NCBI RefSeq assembly: GCF_016862075.1
Contig: NZ_BOMG01000078.1
Location: 1 to 64,000 of the forward strand
Direction of reading: 5' to 3'
Length of the DNA: 64,000 nucleotides
DNA from: Actinoplanes couchii
GTDB taxonomy: Bacteria > Actinomycetota > Actinomycetes > Mycobacteriales > Micromonosporaceae
Shown here piece by piece: positions 60,105 through 64,000 of this stretch; position 1 is the stretch's first letter, and every line of letters begins with the position of its first letter. The position numbers were made by a program, and so were the translations under genes. The notes under the pieces were generated by a model. That model worked only from the letters and a program-made list of their open reading frames with translations, was not told the DNA's origin and made no database searches.

Positions 60105-61292
60105 CCTGCGGATAGCCGGGATCCACGGCCCGAACCCGATCAGCAGCAGCACCGCCAGCAGGGGTGTCCGCCACCAGCCGGAGAGCACCGGCTCGGGGCC
60201 GTCGCCGCCGGCCGGGATGGCCGTTTTCGACCAGGCGAGGAAGGCGTCACCGATCGGGACCAGACCGAACGCGTATCGCTTGGTGTCGAATCCGGAGACC
60301 GGGAGCCCGGCGAACTCGCCGAAGTTCGCCAGCGCCCCGGCCAGCGACGTGTCGCCCTGGGCCTGGGCGGCGCCGAGCGCGACGACGGTGGTGGACAGGC
60401 TGATGCCGTGGATCAGCGGCCCGGAGTCGACGTCGCCCTCACCGTCGGCGCCGTGCGGGTACTCGCGGATCGCCGGGCCCAGCCAGAACGGCCGGTCCAG
60501 GAACTTCTCGCGGAACGTCAGGTACTGCTCGCGGGCGAACACCGGGTCGATCTCCGGCAGGAACCGCTGGATGATCGCCTGCGAGGTGCCGCGCGACCCG
60601 TCGACCATCGCGCCGGTGGCGGCGTCCACGAAGTGCGGGAGCAGCCCGGTCGCCGGGTCGAGCAGACTCTGCGAGCGCTGCACCCAGCGGGCCACGGTCG
60701 GCGCGAACTTCGATCCGCCGGTCACCGTGTCGGCGAGTTTCAGCGACGAGATCGCCACGGCCGAGTCACACGGCCAGGCCTGCCCCGGGTAGGCGGTCAG
60801 GAACGGGGTCGGCGACGCGTCGAACGCCGCCGCCAGGATCGCCGAGTCGGCCAGCAACTTGGTGCGCTGGCCCGGATCGTCGCGCAGGGTGAGCAGGCCG
60901 GCGCGCAACCGGTTGGTCCAGCCGGCGTAGAAGACACCGAACGCCGGGACGGCCGACGGATCGAACGGCGCCTGCGCCTCCGGCGACTCCAGCCGGGACA
61001 GCGCCCACGCGGCCTCGTCGGCGGCCCGCTCCGGCTCGACGCCACGATTGCCGAGATCGACCCAGGTCAGGCCATAGAGTACGTTGAGGAAGTAGTAGCC
61101 CTCGGGAAACAACGACTGCGCGTCGACATCCGCCCCCGATTCGATTCTCTCCTTCAAAAACGCGAGTTGCTGTCGTACGCCAGGCGGCTCTTGATCCTGA
61201 TCTGTCGCGGTCGCCGGGGCGAGCAATCGGAACGCCCCGGCGAGCGCGATCAATGTCAAGATCGAGGAAAGGACCCTGCGGAGTACGAGCAC
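60048..61292 (-). CDS. Membrane-anchored protein, probable helical-barrel fold
   Basis: 414 residues. One N-terminal membrane segment (LRRVLSSILTLIALAGAFRLL) and one near the C-terminus (TPLLAVLLLIGFGPWIPAI) flank a large soluble region. That region has repeated helical pairs (PGQAWPCDSAVAISSLKLADT, FVDAATGAMVDGSRGTSQAIIQRFLPEIDPVFAREQY, LIHGISLSTTVVALGAA) that resemble alpha/alpha-barrel enzymes such as linalool dehydratase-like or six-hairpin proteins. Function unknown. It lies directly downstream of the binding-protein gene and may be part of that operon. Confidence 0.65.
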   Translation of the reverse strand: MLVLRRVLSSILTLIALAGAFRLLAPATATDQDQEPPGVRQQLAFLKERIESGADVDAQSLFPEGYYFLNVLYGLTWVDLGNRGVEPERAADEAAWALSRLESPEAQAPFDPSAVPAFGVFYAGWTNRLRAGLLTLRDDPGQRTKLLADSAILAAAFDASPTPFLTAYPGQAWPCDSAVAISSLKLADTVTGGSKFAPTVARWVQRSQSLLDPATGLLPHFVDAATGAMVDGSRGTSQAIIQRFLPEIDPVFAREQYLTFREKFLDRPFWLGPAIREYPHGADGEGDVDSGPLIHGISLSTTVVALGAAQAQGDTSLAGALANFGEFAGLPVSGFDTKRYAFGLVPIGDAFLAWSKTAIPAGGDGPEPVLSGWWRTPLLAVLLLIGFGPWIPAIRRSARARQRADRVADDDVRA

Positions 61293-61301
61293 CGGCCCAA
61301 C

Positions 61302-62933
61302 TTAGGCGGCCTGGTGCTCTTTCGCGAATTCTTCAGCCAGCTGATCGCCTCCGGACGACTTCCAACGGCTGACGGTGTCCTTCCACGACGACACCGGTTC
61401 CCGGCCGAAGGTGATCGCCGCGATGCCGTCGCCGAGGATCTGATCGAGCTGGGCGCCCTTGGCCGAGTTGGTCGCCGACTGGAGCCCGGTCGCCGGGTTG
61501 GCGACGCTGTTCGGCATCACCGCCTTCTCCCACTCGTGGGCGGCCTTCGCCACGTCCGGGTAACCGGGCAGATGCAGCACGGTCGGCGCGGTGCCGATGT
61601 AGCGGATCGGCAGGATCGAGCTGTTCTCCGTCTTGTACAGATCAGCGGTGGTGATGACGCCGTCGGCCTTGGTGAAGTGCTTGCCCTCGATCCCGTAGTT
61701 GATCAGCTCGTACTCCGTCGTGCCGAACGGCGAGCTGAGGTGGTTGACGATCCGGAGCAGCATCTTGATCCGCTCCGGCGACGCCTTCTTGAACGCGGCG
61801 AACCCGAAGTTGCCGCCGCCGCGCCACGGGGTCGCCTGCGCGGTGTACGGCCGGGCCAGCTCCAGCGCGAACTTACCGCCGATCTTCTGCAGGTTCGGCA
61901 GGGCCAGCGCGCCGAACCCGTTGGGCAGGCTGGCGACCGTCTGGTTGTAGAAGTTGTTCTGCATGTCGGTGGAGCTGGCGGTCAGACTGTCCGGGTAGTG
62001 GGTGGCCGCGCTGGTCAGCTCGCGCATCACGGTCAGCGCCTGCTCGAACTGCGGCGTGGTGACGGTGTGCGTGAACGCGCCGCCCTGCAACGACCACCCG
62101 TTCGGCGCGCCGTTCGCCCCGGCGTGGTACGTGATCCCGCCCAGCCCGGTGAACAGCGTCTTGTACCAGCCGGTGCCCCAACGACGGGCCGAGCTGAGGT
62201 CGCGCATCGCGGACAGGAACTGGTCGTGGTTCCAGTCGACCGGCGCCTTCACCTCGTTCAGACGGGTGCGGTTGACGAACAGGCTGTTCGCCGGCAATGG
62301 GCGCTCCAGCGGCACGCCGTAGATCCGGCCGCCGATCCGTCCCATGCTCTGCCAGGCATACGTCGGGATGTTTGCGATGCCCGGGTACTCCTTGACCGCG
62401 TCCCCGCCGATCAGGTCGGACAGGTCGGCGAAGCCCTGCTGGATGAACTCGGCCCGGCGCGGCAGGTTCAGGTTGTTGAACATCACGATGTCCGGCAGAT
62501 CGCCGCTGCTGGCCATCAGCGTCGTCATCTTCTGCGCGTACTCGGGGTCGGGGACCACGACCACGTTCAGCTTGATGTTGAGCGCCTTGTTGATCTCCTG
62601 CCAGAAACTGTTCTGTTCCAGCGGTTTCGGCGGCGCCTCGTAGGTGATGACCATCGCGGTCACCTCGGAGCCGTCACCGGGCGACTCGGCCACCGCCTGC
62701 TTCAGCTCGGCCGGGTAGTTCAGGTACAGCGGCTGGACACCGACGGTGTCGTCGCCGGGCGCGTCCGGCTGCGGGCCGGCGAACGGGACGTAGGTGGGCC
62801 AGGGGACCAGATCCTTGCCGGCGTTGCCGACGTTGCCGGTGCCCGGGCCGCCTCCGCTGCACGCGCCCAGGGCCGGGACGGTCGCGGCGGCGCCCGCTGC
62901 GCCGGCGATCTTGATCAATGAACGACGCTTCAT
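61302..62933 (-). CDS. LplA-type extracellular sugar-binding lipoprotein
   Basis: 543 residues. A Tat-like lipoprotein signal MKRRSLIKIAGAAGAAATVPALGACSG ends in the lipobox cysteine. The large size and blocks such as KLNVVVVPDPEYAQKMTTLMASSGDLPDIVMFN and RIGGRIYGVPLERPLPANSLFVNRTRL fit family 1 binding proteins of LplA type, which take up oligosaccharides (often pectin- or uronide-derived). Two permease genes lie upstream in the same operon. Confidence 0.88.
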   Translation of the reverse strand: MKRRSLIKIAGAAGAAATVPALGACSGGGPGTGNVGNAGKDLVPWPTYVPFAGPQPDAPGDDTVGVQPLYLNYPAELKQAVAESPGDGSEVTAMVITYEAPPKPLEQNSFWQEINKALNIKLNVVVVPDPEYAQKMTTLMASSGDLPDIVMFNNLNLPRRAEFIQQGFADLSDLIGGDAVKEYPGIANIPTYAWQSMGRIGGRIYGVPLERPLPANSLFVNRTRLNEVKAPVDWNHDQFLSAMRDLSSARRWGTGWYKTLFTGLGGITYHAGANGAPNGWSLQGGAFTHTVTTPQFEQALTVMRELTSAATHYPDSLTASSTDMQNNFYNQTVASLPNGFGALALPNLQKIGGKFALELARPYTAQATPWRGGGNFGFAAFKKASPERIKMLLRIVNHLSSPFGTTEYELINYGIEGKHFTKADGVITTADLYKTENSSILPIRYIGTAPTVLHLPGYPDVAKAAHEWEKAVMPNSVANPATGLQSATNSAKGAQLDQILGDGIAAITFGREPVSSWKDTVSRWKSSGGDQLAEEFAKEHQAA

Positions 62934-62944
62934 ATGTCGACGAC

Positions 62945-62994
62945 CTCTTTCAGGCTTTGAGGGCTCCGGCTCTTTCAGGCTTTGAGGGCTCCGG
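62945..62994. repeat. Exact 25-bp tandem duplication
   Basis: Bases 62945-62969 and 62970-62994 are identical and adjacent. The permease stop (62975) lies in the second copy, so the duplication added untranslated DNA after the gene and widened the gap to the binding-protein gene. Confidence 0.9.
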
Positions 62995-63853
62995 TGAGCA
63001 CGCCCTTCACGAAATAGCGCTGCAGGAACGGATAGACGATGACGATCGGAAGCGTGGCCAGTACGACGACGGCCATCTGCACCGACTGGGGCGACGCGGT
63101 GCCCGCCTCACCGAACTCGGCCAGGGCCGCACCGCCGGTCACGTACTGGCGAAGGACCGTACCGATGGGCCATTTGGTCTGGTCGTTGAAGTAGATGATC
63201 GCCTCGAAGAAACGGTTCCAGTAGGCGACCGCGTAGAACAGGCCGACCACCGCCATGACCGCTTTGGACAGCGGCAGCACGATCCGGCGCAGCATCGCCC
63301 ACTCACCGGCGCCGTCCAGCCGGGCCGCCTCGAACAGCTCCTCCGGGATCGACTGGAAGAAGCCGCGCATCACCACCAGGTTGAACACATTGATCAAGAA
63401 CGGCAGGATCAGCGCGGCGTACGAGTCGAACAGGCCGGTCTCGTGGACGACCAGGAACAGCGGCACCATCCCCGGCGGGAACAGGAACGTGAACAGGACC
63501 AGCAACAGCAGCGGTTTCCCGCCGTACAGCCGGGGCCGGGACAGGGCATAGGCCAGGCCGATCGTGCAGACCAGGCTCAACGCCGTGCCGACCACGGTGA
63601 TGCCGCCGCTGACCAGCAGCGCCCGGCTGACGATGCCACCGGCCAGGATCTCCGAGTAAGCCTCGAACGACAGCCGCTCCGGCCAGATCACCCAGCCGCC
63701 GTTGTCGATCACCTGCTGCGGGTCGGCCAGGCTCGTCGCCACCACCGCCCACAACGGGAACAGCACCAGCGCGACGATGAACGCCAGCGCCACACCCTTG
63801 ACGATCCGGACCCCGAGTGTGGGCCGGCCCTGCCAGGCGGGGTATCCACTCAT
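62975..63853 (-). CDS. LplC-type carbohydrate ABC transporter permease
   Basis: 292 residues, six membrane segments. The coupling motif EELFEAARLDGAGEWAMLRRIVLPLSKAVMAVVGLF is that of CUT1-type sugar permeases; FLFPPGMVPLFLVVHETGLFDSYAALILPFLINVFNLVVMRGFF is typical for LplC/YtcP. Its ATG overlaps the stop of the upstream permease. Confidence 0.92.
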   Translation of the reverse strand: MSGYPAWQGRPTLGVRIVKGVALAFIVALVLFPLWAVVATSLADPQQVIDNGGWVIWPERLSFEAYSEILAGGIVSRALLVSGGITVVGTALSLVCTIGLAYALSRPRLYGGKPLLLLVLFTFLFPPGMVPLFLVVHETGLFDSYAALILPFLINVFNLVVMRGFFQSIPEELFEAARLDGAGEWAMLRRIVLPLSKAVMAVVGLFYAVAYWNRFFEAIIYFNDQTKWPIGTVLRQYVTGGAALAEFGEAGTASPQSVQMAVVVLATLPIVIVYPFLQRYFVKGVLTGALKA

Positions 63854-64000
63854 GACTTGTAGACCCCCTGCTCGCCGAGACGGTGCGCGACCTTGTTGGC
63901 CGAATAGATGAGAGCGACCCCGATCACGCCCTTGAACAGGCCGACCGCCGCCGCGTAACCGAAGTCGCCGGACGCGAAGCCGGTGTAGTAGACGAACGTG
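63850..64000 (-). CDS. LplB-type ABC transporter permease, C-terminal fragment
   Basis: Only the last 50 codons are inside the window. They read FVYYTGFASGDFGYAAAVGL-FKGVIGVALIYSANKVAHRL-GEQGVYKS before the stop, the usual end of LplB permeases (GDY.YATAVGLF, then a Leu/Val membrane segment and a short basic tail). It is truncated by the window edge, not by mutation. Confidence 0.85.
   Translation of the reverse strand, partial: TFVYYTGFASGDFGYAAAVGLFKGVIGVALIYSANKVAHRLGEQGVYKS

Overview
The window is high-GC actinobacterial DNA: GTG starts are frequent, genes are tightly packed with ATGA/GTGA overlaps, and many regulators are of actinobacterial type. The gene types (mycothiol-linked TIGR03086 protein, MmyB-like XRE regulators, a full iol cluster, plant-glycan hydrolases, lipoprotein sugar-binding proteins) fit a soil Micromonosporaceae such as Actinoplanes. 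That assignment is inference; there is no rRNA or other marker to prove it.

Layout. 1-4.9 kb: what looks like the right end of an IS200/IS605-type element, a BenE-like transporter, and a large NLR-like STAND ATPase with an amyloid-type N-terminal motif. 4.9-12.6 kb: a three-gene exported glycoside hydrolase operon (GH78, GH106, GH127/146 type) behind a LacI-type operator, pointing to breakdown of rhamnose/arabinose-rich plant polysaccharide. 12.6-13.7 kb: a divergent MarR/TIGR03086 pair sharing a long inverted repeat. 14.0-18.7 kb: an ammonia-lyase homologue without the MIO-forming Ala-Ser-Gly triad, divergent from a four-gene OpuC-type betaine ABC transporter. I read this as a candidate uptake and degradation module for ergothioneine or another betaine. 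18.8-20.5 kb: secreted GH13 alpha-amylase with CBM20 and MalR-type boxes.

20.5-34.8 kb is a complete myo-inositol catabolic locus: a divergent GntR regulator, iolE, an inositol-type ABC transporter, two Gfo/Idh/MocA dehydrogenases, an isomerase, iolC, aldolase, iolB, iolD and mmsA/iolA. Three copies of a TGTCNNGACA palindrome sit at its two promoter regions, and a 17-bp-stem terminator closes it. 34.9-42.4 kb is a mixed region: peptide deformylase, regulators, a flavin oxidoreductase, a DMT exporter, a sugar epimerase and an acetyltransferase behind a leader peptide. Two minisatellites lie here, one of them a striking hexanucleotide array.

42.4-43.6 kb is the most unusual part. A conserved-looking hypothetical gene is followed by about 390 nt of apparently noncoding RNA containing tandem tRNA-like modules in circularly permuted order (anticodon-side stem, T-arm, acceptor hairpin, D-arm), ended by a strong terminator. 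The three acceptor hairpins differ in sequence yet each is self-complementary. The architecture resembles the tRNA-mimic domain of bacterial Y RNAs, but no Ro60/Rsr gene is present.

43.8-64 kb: a hypothetical gene; an ABC-F ribosome-protection gene with leader peptide and attenuator; a gluzincin-like peptidase; MerR, ROK and XRE regulators; a quinone oxidoreductase; an M20 peptidase; and a second carbohydrate locus (DUF6807/PmoA-like, DUF2264, a LacI regulator, an alpha-helical-barrel-like membrane protein, and an Lpl-type ABC transporter cut by the window end). LacI-type palindromes before the GH78, DUF6807 and DUF2264 genes suggest a shared sugar regulon.
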